NCBI GenBank assembly: GCA_030267965.1
Contig: BRYA01001534.1
Location: 1-64,000, forward strand
DNA: 64,000 nt
Reading direction: 5' to 3'
Origin: Triparma columacea
Lineage: Eukaryota; Sar; Bolidophyceae; Parmales; Triparmaceae
In this document: positions 47,614-58,317 of the stretch, piece by piece
Layout: the number at the start of each line of letters is the position of its first letter
Position numbering within the stretch: position 1 is the stretch's first letter
The notes under the pieces: model-generated
Told to the model about the DNA's origin: nothing
Databases searched by the model: none
The model's input: the letters and a program-made list of their open reading frames with translations, nothing else
Program-made: the position numbers and the translations under genes

Positions 47614-49167
47614 ATGCCCAAATCAGTAGTATACTCTGGCAAAGAGAGATTCTTTGAGGATCGTGAACTCACAGAGGTGACTTTTGCAAAGGGAGTGACG
47701 TCGATTGGCAATCACGCCTTCATGGGATGCTCCTCCCTCACGGCCATCACCATCCCGGACGGAGTGGCGACGATTGGCAATTACGCCTTCGGTGGATGCT
47801 CCTCCCTCACGGCCATCACCATCCCGGACGGAGTGACTTCGATTGGCAATCGTGCCTTCCAAGGATGCTCCTCCCTCACGGCCATCACAATCCCGGACGG
47901 AGTGACAACAATTGGCGAGGGCGCCTTCTTTGGATGCTCCTCCCTCACGGCCATCACCATCCCAGACGGAGTGACAACGATTGGTGTATATGCCTTCTAC
48001 GGATGCTCCTCCCTCGCGGTCATCACAATCCCGGATGGAGTGACAACGATTGGCAAGGGCGCCTTCAGAGGATGCTCCTCCCTCACGGCCATCACCATCC
48101 CAGATGGAGTGACAATGATTGGTAATTACGCCTTCATGGTATGCTCCTCCGTCACGGGCATCACCATCCCGGACGGAGTGACAACAATTGGCGAGGGCGC
48201 CTTCTACGAATGCTCCTCCCTCACGGCCATCACCATCCCAGACGGAGTAACGATGATTTGCGAAGGCGCCTTCATAAGATGCTCCTTCCTCACAGCCATC
48301 ACTATCCCGGACTCAGTGACGATGATTGGCGAATACGCCTTCTCCGAATGCTCCTCCCTCACGGCCATCACCATCCCGGACGGAGTGACGGAGATTGGCG
48401 ATTACGCTTTCTACAGATGCTCCTCTCTCACTGCCTTCACCATCCCGGATGGAGTGACGGTGATTGGCAATGGTGCCTTTGAAGGATGCTCCTCCCTCAC
48501 GGCCATCACGATCCCAGATGGAGTGACGATGATAGTCTATCGTGCCTTCTTTGGATGCTCCTCCCTCACGGCCATCACCATCCCGGATGGAGTGAGGATG
48601 ATTGGCAGTAGTGCCTTCAATGGATGCTCCTCTCTCACGGCCATCACAATCCCGGACGGAGTGACAAGGATTTACAATCGCGCCTTCAGAGATTGCTCCT
48701 CCCTCACAGCCATCACCATCCCGGACGGAGTGACAAGGATTGGTCTTCAAGCCTTCCAAGAATGCTCCTCCCTCACGGCCATCACCATCCCGGACTCAGT
48801 GACTACGATTGGCAACAACGCCTTCAACGGATGCTCTGCCCTGACGAGACTCCTTCTATCTTCTGCCATTTCCATCGGTGAAGACTGCTTCTTGAACTGC
48901 ACTGCCCTAATCGCTGCCGCTGCCGATCAAAAAAAGCCGACTGTCCTGGACCTTCTCCATTATAGGTGGCACCGCAATGTCGCTGTGGTCGAACGCGTCA
49001 ACGCTCTGCTGTGCCTCAAGGGAACCTGGGATCACGTGGAGAATCACACCATTGGACAGGATAGTTTGATGCAAATGGACGGAGTTGAAGCCCCAAAGCT
49101 AAGGGTAACTGAGGCACGTGAGAAGATTCCGAAAGTTTTGTGGAGAGTAATTCTGGAGTTTCTGTAA
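47614..49167 (+). CDS. BspA-like leucine-rich-repeat protein, 517 aa, single exon
   Basis: After a short N-terminal part (MPKSVVYSGKERFFEDRELT) there are 17 tandem repeats of 23 residues (consensus GVTTIGxxAFxGCSSLTAITIPD), each a 69-bp DNA repeat. These are LRR_5/BspA repeats, which form a solenoid used in protein binding. A distinct C-terminal domain follows (LLHYRWHRNVAVVERVNALL, KIPKVLWRVILEFL). It is shared with the neighbouring pseudogene and defines the subfamily. No signal peptide or membrane helix is seen, so the protein is probably intracellular. Most third-position differences are scattered among repeats, a sign of ongoing repeat conversion or expansion. Confidence 0.9.
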   Translation: MPKSVVYSGKERFFEDRELTEVTFAKGVTSIGNHAFMGCSSLTAITIPDGVATIGNYAFGGCSSLTAITIPDGVTSIGNRAFQGCSSLTAITIPDGVTTIGEGAFFGCSSLTAITIPDGVTTIGVYAFYGCSSLAVITIPDGVTTIGKGAFRGCSSLTAITIPDGVTMIGNYAFMVCSSVTGITIPDGVTTIGEGAFYECSSLTAITIPDGVTMICEGAFIRCSFLTAITIPDSVTMIGEYAFSECSSLTAITIPDGVTEIGDYAFYRCSSLTAFTIPDGVTVIGNGAFEGCSSLTAITIPDGVTMIVYRAFFGCSSLTAITIPDGVRMIGSSAFNGCSSLTAITIPDGVTRIYNRAFRDCSSLTAITIPDGVTRIGLQAFQECSSLTAITIPDSVTTIGNNAFNGCSALTRLLLSSAISIGEDCFLNCTALIAAAADQKKPTVLDLLHYRWHRNVAVVERVNALLCLKGTWDHVENHTIGQDSLMQMDGVEAPKLRVTEAREKIPKVLWRVILEFL

Positions 49168-49526
49168 CTCGCAATCGGGTCATAATACTGGATGGTTACA
49201 CGTTTGAAATTGTTGTTGAAGAAGGAGGGAGGTGCGGTTGCTAAAATGATGGACGTCTAAGTGGAACGCTTGCTTTATTATTATTTTAGGGCGTTTGGCC
49301 TTTGGGGGGGGGGGGGGGTAAAAATAGGACACAAGATTGTCGATAGAACATTCCGTCTTCTCCCATACGATAGAATATTACATAACTAGCAGGAGCGTAA
49401 AAATACCAGAGCTACGGACGGACGTCAACATGAGCTATGATTTTATTACAATTTCCTAGGACAATTGAAATCGACCCTTGGTCCAGCTATTCGATATTAT
49501 TTCAAAACTATAAGTAGGGGCGCGGG
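49168..49526. other. Intergenic region without recognised gene
   Basis: Contains the LRR gene 3' end and a G homopolymer near 49303-49318. No continuation of the LtrA-like frame on the minus strand was found here, which matters for judging the next feature. Confidence 0.4.
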
Positions 49527-49928
49527 CTACGGCGGCAGCACCTGCGCCCAGCCTTCGGCGGGGCAGAGTCGCTCCATCTGCGCAATGCTCGCGACAGTGA
49601 CAAGGTCAAAGAAAAGTTCGTCCCAAGTCGCAGAGACCTCGAGCTCGCCTTGAATTTCCTTTTCATTCCACGTCTGCCTGATCTCCGAGTGCTGCCAGAA
49701 GCAATAGGGCTTGTCGTAGATGATCTCTACCTCCACCGAGCATGTTGGAGAGAGTTGAACGAACCTCTTTCCATGGTGTGAGCTTACGAGCTCCTGGGTT
49801 GCTGCAAAGTAAGAGCGGTTGTCATGAGGCGACGGCTCCGTCGTCGTCAACGGACGGGTCAAGCTGTCCCTGTCCTTGTTGATGGAATCAGACATCCTGG
49901 TGGGAGGGTGCAGCCAAGACCACGACAA
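49527..49928 (-). pseudogene. N-terminal fragment of an LtrA (low temperature requirement A) family membrane protein
   Basis: The frame ends EVSATWDELFFDLVTVASIA-QMERL and then a stop. W-x-ELFFDLV-x-VA is the signature of the first membrane helix of LtrA proteins, which normally continue through several more helices. Here nothing follows except a possible donor (GCGCAG|GTGCTG) with no downstream exon before the LRR gene. The fragment is therefore probably a truncated gene. The start could be the ATG at 49895 (MSDSINKDRDSL). Confidence 0.5.
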
Positions 49929-51015
49929 CTAAAGCTGATGACGGGTTTGGGTCGGGCTTTGGTGACGCTGGTTGGTAAGAATTTCAGTGAGTACAGTTAT
50001 ATGAGGTTTACGATCGAAACACTAGCCTTTTGTTCATGAGATGGCATGTTGTTGGTTCCATTTTGCCTGTTTTGAAAGACGGCTAAGCGGCCACCCGAAA
50101 AACCCCGGAATCTCCCTACCTACTTTGTACCCATTCCTCATCCTCCCAAGCAAACACTCCGCTAATCCGTCATATTCGAACATATCCCCATCCCCACTTC
50201 GTTGTCACCACAATGAACTATGTGCCACATCAAAAAAAATTGAGAGGTCGGATCTGTCAGCCTTAGGTGCCGTTGATATGGCAAGCACGTGACATCCCGG
50301 TGACTGTCCTCCCACCGATACCCCCCCGCGCTAACCTCGTTACGACCAGCATCGCCTGCGCCGCCTTCGGGAAGAGGACGCAGGTGAAGGAGAAGTAGAC
50401 GGCGTTGAAGAATCTTAGAAAGCCTCTAAGGCTTGTAACAAAGGCATTAGGAGATGCATGTTGTTGGAAGTGTGCGTGCGTGTGTGTGTGTGTGTTGGTT
50501 GTGTATGTGTGCGTGTATGTTTGTGTGGAAAGTGTTGTGAAATTGGAAGAGATCGAGAGAGAGACAATGTGACAAACACTCTATACACTCATGCAATCTT
50601 GTACAATCTTGTACAATCGGCATCAAACTTCTTCTGAAATGATGTACAAGCACGAAAATATGATACTATGGGATGGGTTAACAAAAGAAGGGATGGCAAA
50701 AAAGGGGTGGCTGCAGAGAGTCTAGACCAAGAGCAAATAATACAGCTTTGAAGTAGGTAAGAAGGACAACAATGACAATGATAACACTATTGAAGGCTTT
50801 TTCCAGTTGTATTGTGTCGTGTTGTTGATTTTCATCTCATATTCACGTCAAGGAACCAAGTTATTCCCCCTTCGATCAAGGCCGATCGACTAAGGTTCAG
50901 TGGGTTTGAATTTTTCGTCTCATAGACTCGATAATACTACTTTCGATCCTATTTCCGATACTATTGGCATCATATTTGGGTTACTATTGGGCAGAGAACC
51001 TCTATTGACACCGTA
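49929..51015. other. Gene-poor region with one exon-like minus-strand fragment
   Basis: On the minus strand about 50433-50343 encodes a hydrophobic stretch (RFFNAVYFSFTCVLFPKAAQ then AMLVVTR). It lies between a possible acceptor (TTACAAG) and donor (ACGAG|GTTAGC). It may be a leftover exon of a membrane protein. A (GT)n tract lies near 50474-50520. The rest is AT-richer promoter-like DNA before the zinc-finger gene at 51016. Confidence 0.35.
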
Positions 51016-52694
51016 ATGACCCAATTTGAGGGGTCTCACCATCCCTCTCACTTGTTCTTTGTCAATCACACCACACTAACCCTCCTGAATCCCGTCAACA
51101 ATGTAGAAAAGATCCTCTCCATCCCCACAATGAGTGAATACATCTCTGAATATGATCTAAGGGAAGGAGATCCTGCCATAGACACAAAAGGAGCCAAGTG
51201 CATGGACTCTGCGCCACTCAAGCAGGCTTTTACAAAGGGCGGCCCCAGTTCCACCTTCGCTTTCGACAAAGATTCGCCGAAATTGCTCCGACGACAAAAT
51301 GAGGCCGATGAGAAACGGAAGAGGATGAATGAGGAGGGGAAGAGGAAGAAAGAGGAGAGGAAGAGGATGAAAGAGGAGAGGGAGAAGGAGAATGAGGAGA
51401 AGGAGAAGGAGAATGAGGAGAAGAAGAGGATGAAGACGGGGAAGAAGAGGAGGGCGAGGAAGACGGGGGAGCAGGGGGAGGCGAGGAAGCTGAGGAAGAA
51501 GAAGAGGAAGGAGGAGGAGAGGGCATCTCGCATAGCGAGTGAGTCTGAGGATTCCGACGATGACTTTGTCAAGCCCAAGAAGAAGGCCGCGAAGAACTCG
51601 GGTAACTACAATAGCAGCGGCAGGGGTAACGACAATAGCAGCGGTGGTGGTAACTACAATAGCAGCGGTGGTGGAGGCAACTACAATAGCAGCGGTGGTG
51701 GAGGCAACTACGACGACATGGATTCCGCCCCTCCCAGCGGCCCATGGTCTTGCCAGATTTGCACCTTCCGTAACTCTTCCAATCGCCTCGACTGCGAAAT
51801 TTGCGGAGGGAGCAAAGTGTCCATCACCGAGGTTATCGACTTGACGGAGGACAATGACGTGACCGAGGTCGTCTTGTGTCTTGATGGTGAGGACGACGGA
51901 GCCCCCTGCCTCACAGGCTGTGCATGCACCACGCACACCTGCAAGGACCTGTTCCTACCACATCCGAGGACCCTGAGAGAGAAGATCGGGGGTGTTGGAT
52001 CATCAGGACCCATGGGAGGGTCAGGGGGAGGGGGAGGTTTCGGAGGATACGACAACGGAGGGTACGGTGGGAACTCGAGGTCGGGGGGGGGGTACGGTAA
52101 CGGTGGAATCGGAGGAGGGGGGGGAGGAGGGTACGGGAACGACAGGGACTCGGGCTACGGGAACGGAGGAGGCTTCGGAGGAAGCGGGGGGGGAGGATCC
52201 GGGGGAGGAAACTACGGGAACTCAAACAACTCGAGGGGGAGGTACTCGGACGCGGAACCTAGCCAGACGATGCAGACGGTAGTGACGAAGAAAAAGGAAC
52301 CAGCCATGTTTGACGTTGTCAACCAGGCAACCGATGGGAAGATCAAGGTGAGCTTTTGGGATTCAAGGGTCATCCAACGATATGACGTAACATCATTGCC
52401 CGCATTCTCACCCCCGCCACTCCTTACCTCTTCACACCGCCCTTACAGGTGAAGCTCCCCAACTCCAAGAAGTCCAGCAGGGCCGCGGCCGCCCCTGCCC
52501 CCGCTCCCCCTGCTCCTCCCCGGAAGGACGACATCTTTGCCCGTGCCAACTCTGACCTTGACGCGTTCGTGGAAGGGGGGGGATTCCAACAGGCCCCCCC
52601 AGCGGCTGCCCCGACCCAGCAACAGGGGCTAGGGGGACAGGGAGGATTCGACGCCTTCGGCAACGGGGGGGGAGGGATGGCTTTAGCGCAACAA

Positions 52695-52726
<32 letters not shown>

Positions 52727-54348
52727 GCAGCCTGCTGCTTTAGGAGACCGTAGCGCCACCGTCTCTTCAGGTTGCAAGTTGAGCCCAGGCCACTCATTTC
52801 AGTTTTCGGCTGGGTTACCTAAAGAGACGGTGGCGGACAAGGACCTCTCGAAGACAGTGACCGACCTCATAGACGGGACCACCGCAAAGAGCTTGCTCGG
52901 AGAGGTGAGATATTGGATGCCACTGGACGATACAAACAGAATCCCTTCTCACATCACAACATCGCTCTTCACATCGTTGCCAGCTTAAGCACCTTACACG
53001 CAGTGAAAAGATTGCTTGTTTGCGGACGTACTTCGTCAGAAATGACCTAGGAACGATAGATAACGCCCTCGTTCCGCACCCGTGTCCACGGAGCCCACTA
53101 GGAATTATGATTTTGGCGGTAATGGGCGCGCTTCCACAGGACAAGTTTACCTACGAAATGCTTGTTGAAATCCGCGGGATCTTCCATAAAAAATTCAAAC
53201 GTGTCAATACCATCAGTGGCACCTTTGTTGACGACAAAGTAAGATTTCTCGAGGCTGCCTATGCAGTTGCTGGAGCCTTAGGAACGGACTTGATGCGTAC
53301 ACGTGAAGAGTTGCTGGAGGACCTTGCCGACTACATGGAGCTCCCTAACCACGTTAAGGAAAACTTGAAATGGGTGTTAGAGCAGACCCCGCGACCACAG
53401 CTTGTCACCTTTACCCTTCAGCTTCTCGACGAGGGCGTGTTCGATCAAGCGGTGACTGACAAGCTCCGGGTCCTCTTGAAAGGTTACCCGACCGGAGACC
53501 TCCGTACGACGATGGAAATGGTTGCGAAAATTACGAACCATGAGGTGAGTGTTCAAGTTGTCTATCACATACGCAATCCCTTCTCTTACTAACTCCACAC
53601 GTCGTTCCCGCACCGTCAGGAGTGGAGTAAGCTACAAGGTCCCGTGAAACGCCTCGTCTCCTACATGAGGTTGCACCAGTGCGACCTCTGCGACTACGAG
53701 ACGACCAGACCTGACAACCTCAATAGGCACCATGCCGATATTCACGACATTGACGTAGCATGGTACACATGCCCGCAAGAGGGGTGTGAATATAAGGCGA
53801 AGCGTAGAAGCAGCATCAAGAAGCACCTAGCTAATATTCACGGTGTTGGCGTAAGGTGGCATTCATGCCCGATAGAAGGGTGTGATTATAAGTCGAAGGA
53901 TAGAGGCAGTGTCGAGACCCACCTAGCTTTCATTCACGATATTGGCGTAAAATGGCATACATGCCCGCAAGAAGGGTGTGAATATAAGACGAAGAAGAGA
54001 GACGGTATCAAGATCCACCTTGCCAATTTTCACGATATTGGCGTAACCTGGCTTCCATGCCCACAAGAAGGGTGTGATTATAAGGCGAAGCAGAGATGCC
54101 ATATCAAAACCCACCTTGCAGATATTCACGATATTGGCGTGACGTGGTATCCATGCCCGCAAGAGGGGTGTCAATATAAGGCGAAGAAGAAAAGCAATAC
54201 CAAGGCCCACCTTGCTCATATTCACGACATTGGCGTAACCTGGCATTCATGCCCGCAAGAGGGGTGTGATTTTCAGACGAAGAAGAAACCCAATCTCAAC
54301 AGGCATCTTGCTAAGGTTCACAACATCAAGAAATCTGTCGGTAAATAG
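51016..54348 (+). CDS. RanBP2-type zinc finger, Gly-rich, and C2H2 array fusion protein, about 1023 aa, 4 exons
   Basis: Exons are 51016-52347, 52449-52904, 52990-53544 and 53620-54348, all phase 0. A later start at 51130 (MSEYISEYDLREGD) is also plausible. Domains in order: a Lys/Glu-rich charged helix (about 95-190); a RanBP2-type zinc finger (WSCQICTFRNSSNRLDCEIC, near 240-265); a Gly/Asn/Ser-rich low-complexity region; an Ala/Pro and poly-Gln stretch; a helical domain of about 190 aa (DKFTYEMLVEIRGIFHKKFK, GTDLMRTREELLEDLADYM); and seven C2H2 fingers. The first finger is C-x2-C, and the other six are C-x4-C-x12-H-x4-H with the linker HDIGVTWxxCPQEGC. The join at 52990 uses the acceptor CTTAAG. 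The stronger acceptor 17 nt downstream (CACGCAG|TGA) would end the protein at once. The gene may thus be two products or alternatively spliced. RNA or nucleic-acid binding is likely. Confidence 0.65.
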
Positions 54349-54579
54349 AAGAGAAAGTGGTAATAGTAGATCAACGTGGGTTGAGGGGGTGGGGTGTCGA
54401 GGAAAGATTATTCCATGAGGACAAAGCCAGAGTTGACACCCAGCTGCAACTCAGAGCACGGCAAATCCAAACATCGAATTCTTCGACGGTTGTAATTTCA
54501 AAAGGGGGGGAAGGGGGGGATCAAAGGGAAAGGGGGGAAATAAAAAAAAAACAAAACAAAAAGGGAAATCAAAGACTTA
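54349..54579. other. Spacer between convergent genes
   Basis: Purine-rich with poly-A and poly-G tracts (54500-54570). No gene was seen. Confidence 0.4.
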
Positions 54580-56418
54580 TTACTTATGTATAACAATAAA
54601 CCATTGTACGGAACCACCTCGCTCCCACAACAACATACCTTGCATCTTTAGAATGTTTGACGGGTACTTCTTCTTCGTGGTAGCGGAGGAGCTCAGGGCG
54701 TGGATGCTTTGGTGGTCGCACCTCACCACCTTCCCCCCATTTTTCTTCAACCCCAACATGAGCTTCTCGAATATCCCCCCCAAAAAAGTACCCGGCATGA
54801 TAACGCTCGTACCTTCGAACCCCTTGTACCCAGGAATTACTCTCTCGAAGTTATCCTGAATGCCCTGATAGAAGTACATCCCGGAGCTCATGAACATTTC
54901 CTTCTTGGGGAAGGTCTTTGTCTCGCTCCCCCCCAGCGGACCAACCGTGACAGCAGGTACGATAATCTCTCCCTGCCGGGGAAGAGAGGGGGTAGGCGAG
55001 GTGAGTTTCGTTAGTTTAATTTTTGCAGCGAGCAGTTGTATAAATGCAGTTAGTGTCGTCGCTTCGTATTTTTGTTGTTTCTTCAGTTCTTCTCCCTCAC
55101 TCACCTCCTCCAAGCTTTTCTCTCCCGCTCCACAGACGGTCTCCATGGTGAAGAATTTCAGCTCGGGCCTGGGAACAGCTTGCTGTACGATCGTCCTAAC
55201 GACCTGCATGTCGTAGTGGTGTTCCTTATCGGGGCTGCGAACGAGGAGGATGGTGGGGAAGAAGAGGGTGAGAAGGCGAACGTGCGAAGAAGTTATAGCA
55301 TAAGTCGACAGACTGGAAAACTTAAAAATCTCGCTAAAACAAAACCCGCTGCCCCTCCTCACCTCTTCTTGAAGAGATCCTGTACACCAATAAGCTCCGG
55401 GAAGACCGCGAAGATAACCATATCGCAGTCCGCGCTTGCTTGCTCAATAGCCGGTACCATGAACAGGTCCTCCACCAGAGTCTTCGCCGAGTTCGCAGAG
55501 AATACCAGGAGCCTGTCCATCCCCTTCGCCACCGTTTTGTGGAGGGTTAAGAACTTGGAGAGTATGCTCTTCTAGTCTTTGCTGTTAAACCTGAGGTCCT
55601 CCGGGAAGGCGATAGGTACGACAGCTGACGCTCCGTTAACGTCGAACGCCCCACCCGGGAACGTGTGCCTGAGTGCGTCCGCCTTCTTGGTAGCGTCGGT
55701 CTGAGTAAAAAGGTGAGCGTCGATGGCGGCGAATTTCAGATTTGTTTGAGCTTCCTTTGTGAAGCATACGTATGCCTCCCCTTTCCTGCAGGCGTTTATG
55801 GGACGCACGGGGTTGACCTCAATGTGCTCGGGCTCGTCGACAAGCTCGGTTCGGAGCCACTCCTTCAATGTCTTACGATCAATCTCGGCAAGGTGAGTGT
55901 GTTTGTCGTCAAAGATTTCCTTGAAAGTGCCGGAGACCTTGTCCTCCTGCTCGCTCCCGATCCCAACGGCGATCTCCGACTCGTTCTTCCCGAGCGCCGT
56001 CACATGGTGATTCCAAGACTTATCCTCAAAAACCTTCCTAGCATGCAGGAAGAGCATGTCCCTCATCCCCGCAGCCTCGTGCGCAGGGTAAACACGCTTG
56101 TTGCACTCTAGCATCTCGGCAAGGATGAGGTTACCGTCTGTCTGTAGGTAGTCGTCAGAGCGGATAAAGCGGGGCTTGTACGTGCCTAGTGATTTTAGGA
56201 ACATGCTCTGGAAAGCCACCACCGCAGCCAGAAGCCCGACCTCGGAGCAAAGCATGGAAGACTTGCAGGAGGTGGTGGAGGGGAGGAGGATGAACAATTC
56301 TACTTTCTTACCGGCTAGAGTTGTGAAGGTTAGGAGCTCGTTCCAGAGGGAACGAGCCTCGGGAAGGAGTTCGTTTGTCCCACATGTGTTGAAGGGGGTC
56401 AGCAGCTGCGGTTGGGGG
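54580..56418 (-). pseudogene. 5'-truncated multi-exon gene of unknown function with an in-frame TAG
   Basis: Visible coding blocks on the minus strand: 56418-55363 (preceded by an acceptor CAACCGCAG), then an exon starting SPDKEHHYDMQVVRTIVQQ and ending GAGEKSLEE before a donor, then GEIIVPAVTVGPLGGSET to the stop at 54580. The local GTGAG donors and a CACTAAC branch point are intact. No first exon or start codon is found. Only about 60 bp separate the first acceptor from the neighbouring gene. The frame is broken by TAG at 55572-55574 (RFNSKD, stop, KSILSKFLTLHKTVAKGMDR), with coding-like sequence on both sides. Segments such as DRLLVFSANSAKTLVEDLFM suggest a Rossmann-like fold, possibly dehydrogenase or dehalogenase-like. 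I do not recognise the family. Removal of a 48-nt in-frame stretch (GTACCT...GACTAG) could bypass the stop but would be unusually short here. Confidence 0.6.
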
Positions 56419-56481
56419 GGGTGGGGTGGGGGGGGGGGGAGGTCGAAGCTCCTGAGACTACCAGGCCGCCACTAGTTGTTA

Positions 56482-58205
56482 TTAATCCTCCTGCTGCTCC
56501 TCCTCTTGTTCTTCCTCCTGCGCCTCCCCCAAGGCTCCCCCCTCCTTCTCCATCTCATCTATTTCCATCTCCACCCCTTCAACCCCTTCCCCTTCTTCCC
56601 TTCCCCCCTCATCATCGGGATCGTCGGGATCGTCAATATCCCCTTCCTCATCGGCACATATTTTGACATTGTCGTCATCGTCCTTGTCCTCATCCTCATC
56701 CTCATCCTCATCCTCATCCTTGTCCTCATCCTCATCCTTGTGCTTGCGTAGCGGATTTCGATCGATCAACTGGATCTCAACCTTCGCATCGTCTGCCTCT
56801 CCTTCGCCTCCCTCTCTGACCAACCCTTCTCTCTCTCTCCACAACCTCCCCAGGAGCTCCAGGCAACGTTTCAACCCGTAATCCCGCTCAAGCCAAAAGT
56901 ATGAAAGGAAGGAGACAACTTTCAAAGCCGTAGTAGCTACGGTAGATGTGGGAAAAAGGGTTACACACAACACTATAACCCCTCCGACTAAGAAACCGAA
57001 GATAATTAGTTTGGCGCTGTAGCCAATTGCCTCCAATACAGTCGACCTCGTTTCGATTTCATGTATAAGCCATCTTCTCTTCTCCTCTTCGTCTGACGAG
57101 GCTTCATAAATGTCTGAGGCTTCCTTGCGCAAGCTAATCATCTTCACGATGTTGTCCTCGCGACAGATTTCATCGAAGATTCTGTCCGGGCTGCTTTCAT
57201 TCGTGGAACCGAAGGAATGGTTCAAATTTGGCTCTTTCAGAAAGGTAATGCTTCCTTTGAACGGGCTCAGGTAAATACCACTTAAGTGTGAATACCACTT
57301 CTGATTTCAAAACCTTCTTAAACCTTCTTAACGCCACATTACGACGTTATTACTAAGGGGAGAGCGAAGCTTGTTTGTCTGATCGACGTTCGTGAGTTCC
57401 CAGGATCGCACGTCCGCGAACTGAAAGTCCCCACCAGAGCATTCCCCGAGGGAGAAGGGAACAAGGGGATGAAAAGCCCCCATAATCCCCCTGCCCCCAA
57501 TCCCGCCCCCAATCCCGCCCCCAATCCCGCCCCCAACCCCGCCCCCAACCCCGCCCCCAGGCCCAAACCCCCCTCTCCCGTGAGTTACGCTCCCCTCTCC
57601 CGTGAGGTACGCTCCCCGCCCGAGGTGAGAAGGGAACAAGGGGATGAAAAGCGGACATTTCGATCTTTAAACGTTCTTGTCTCTCTTCCTAATTGTCCCG
57701 CTCCTCGTTGCTCACTCACCCCCCCCCCTTCCCCCATAATCCCCCTGCCTTACTCAATCTTCCTTGGTCAGGCTCATGGTGTGATTTCCTGACAATTTTA
57801 GGGTGAGCAAAACGGTTCGTAAGTAGAATTCTTGCGTACATCAGTCCTATGAACAACATTGCAATGGTAGGGAGCGTAAAAATCGCCGTAAAAACAGCCG
57901 TTTTGGTGACAAATCAAATTATTGAGATCAGGTTTTATATGAAGGTGTACGTAATTTTATATATTTTTTCGATAATTCCGTATCATACGTATAATAATAC
58001 CGCTGCGCGAAATTTAACCTGAAACACAATCTATCTCATCTGGACCAAATCATAAGTGGTATTCACACTTAAGTGGTATTTACCTTAGCCCTCCTTTGAA
58101 CAATTTAACTATTGTTGAGAACATAAAGACAAACCACAGGGCACAGAAGGCACTTACGAGTACCTCGTGCTTCTCCTCAGCGTCCCAACTTTCAATTGAG
58201 AGCAT
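56482..58205 (-). CDS. Small membrane protein with acidic tail, 301 aa, gene interrupted by a transposon-like intron
   Basis: Exons are 58205-58084 and 57265-56482, joined at phase 2 by removing the 818-nt intron 57266-58083. The protein starts MLSIESWDAEEKHEVLV. It has a membrane helix (AFCALWFVFMFSTIVKLF), a soluble loop, two further helices (LIIFGFLVGGVIVLCVTLF and ATTALKVVSFLSYFWL), and a highly acidic C-terminal tail. The tail has Asp-Glu repeats encoded by GAGGAT-type hexamers near 56680-56740. I do not recognise the family. Without the element the two flanks read straight on (VKLFKG then SITFLKEPN), which shows the insertion hit an existing coding exon. With splicing at the element's own sites the protein gains seven residues (GLSPFKG) and stays in frame. 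Confidence 0.72.
57253..57262. repeat. Target-site duplication, left copy
   Basis: TCCTTTGAAC, identical to 58092-58101, directly flanks the inverted-repeat element. Confidence 0.93.
57263..58091. mobile_element. 829-bp element with terminal inverted repeats acting as a probable introner
   Basis: The ends are inverted repeats: 57263-57307 and 58047-58091 match over 45 bp with two mismatches (GGGCTCAGGTAAATACC against GGGCTAAGGTAAATACC). They are bounded by a 10-bp duplication TCCTTTGAAC. Terminal GGG, long inverted repeats and a 10-bp duplication fit a non-autonomous Mutator-like (MULE) MITE. Each end contains AG|GTAAAT, a splice donor. Its complement on the other end gives CTGAG| or CTTAG|, an acceptor. 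On the host coding (minus) strand, splicing runs from CTAAG|GTAAAT to ACCTGAG|CCC. The inverted repeats contain a direct subrepeat ATACCACTT. The interior holds no transposase-like ORF. It has a C-rich 12-bp repeat and an AT-rich end near 57930-58020. Confidence 0.88.
57486..57560. repeat. 12-bp C-rich tandem repeat inside the element (possible G-quadruplex former)
   Basis: Copies of AATCCCGCCCCC and AACCCCGCCCCC lie in tandem. The complementary strand has closely spaced G-runs that could fold into a G-quadruplex. Confidence 0.85.
58092..58101. repeat. Target-site duplication, right copy
   Basis: TCCTTTGAAC, identical to 57253-57262. Confidence 0.93.
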
Positions 58206-58317
58206 GGTCAAGCCGAAACTTTGTTGGGACGTACAAGTTAGTATGACGGCTTTCATTTGATAAGAATGCGCTCCTGTCTTATTCCCCTCATTTCACACCC
58301 GCTTGCCTCACCTTGTC

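Noticed and set aside
47623..48759. His/Gly-rich and other alternative-frame ORFs over the LRR gene
   Set aside because: They are periodic shadows of the 69-bp repeat, which is in phase with codons.
57328..57658. Minus-strand Gly-rich ORFs inside the inverted-repeat element
   Set aside because: They translate the C-rich 12-bp repeat in several frames at once and show no transposase or other domain.
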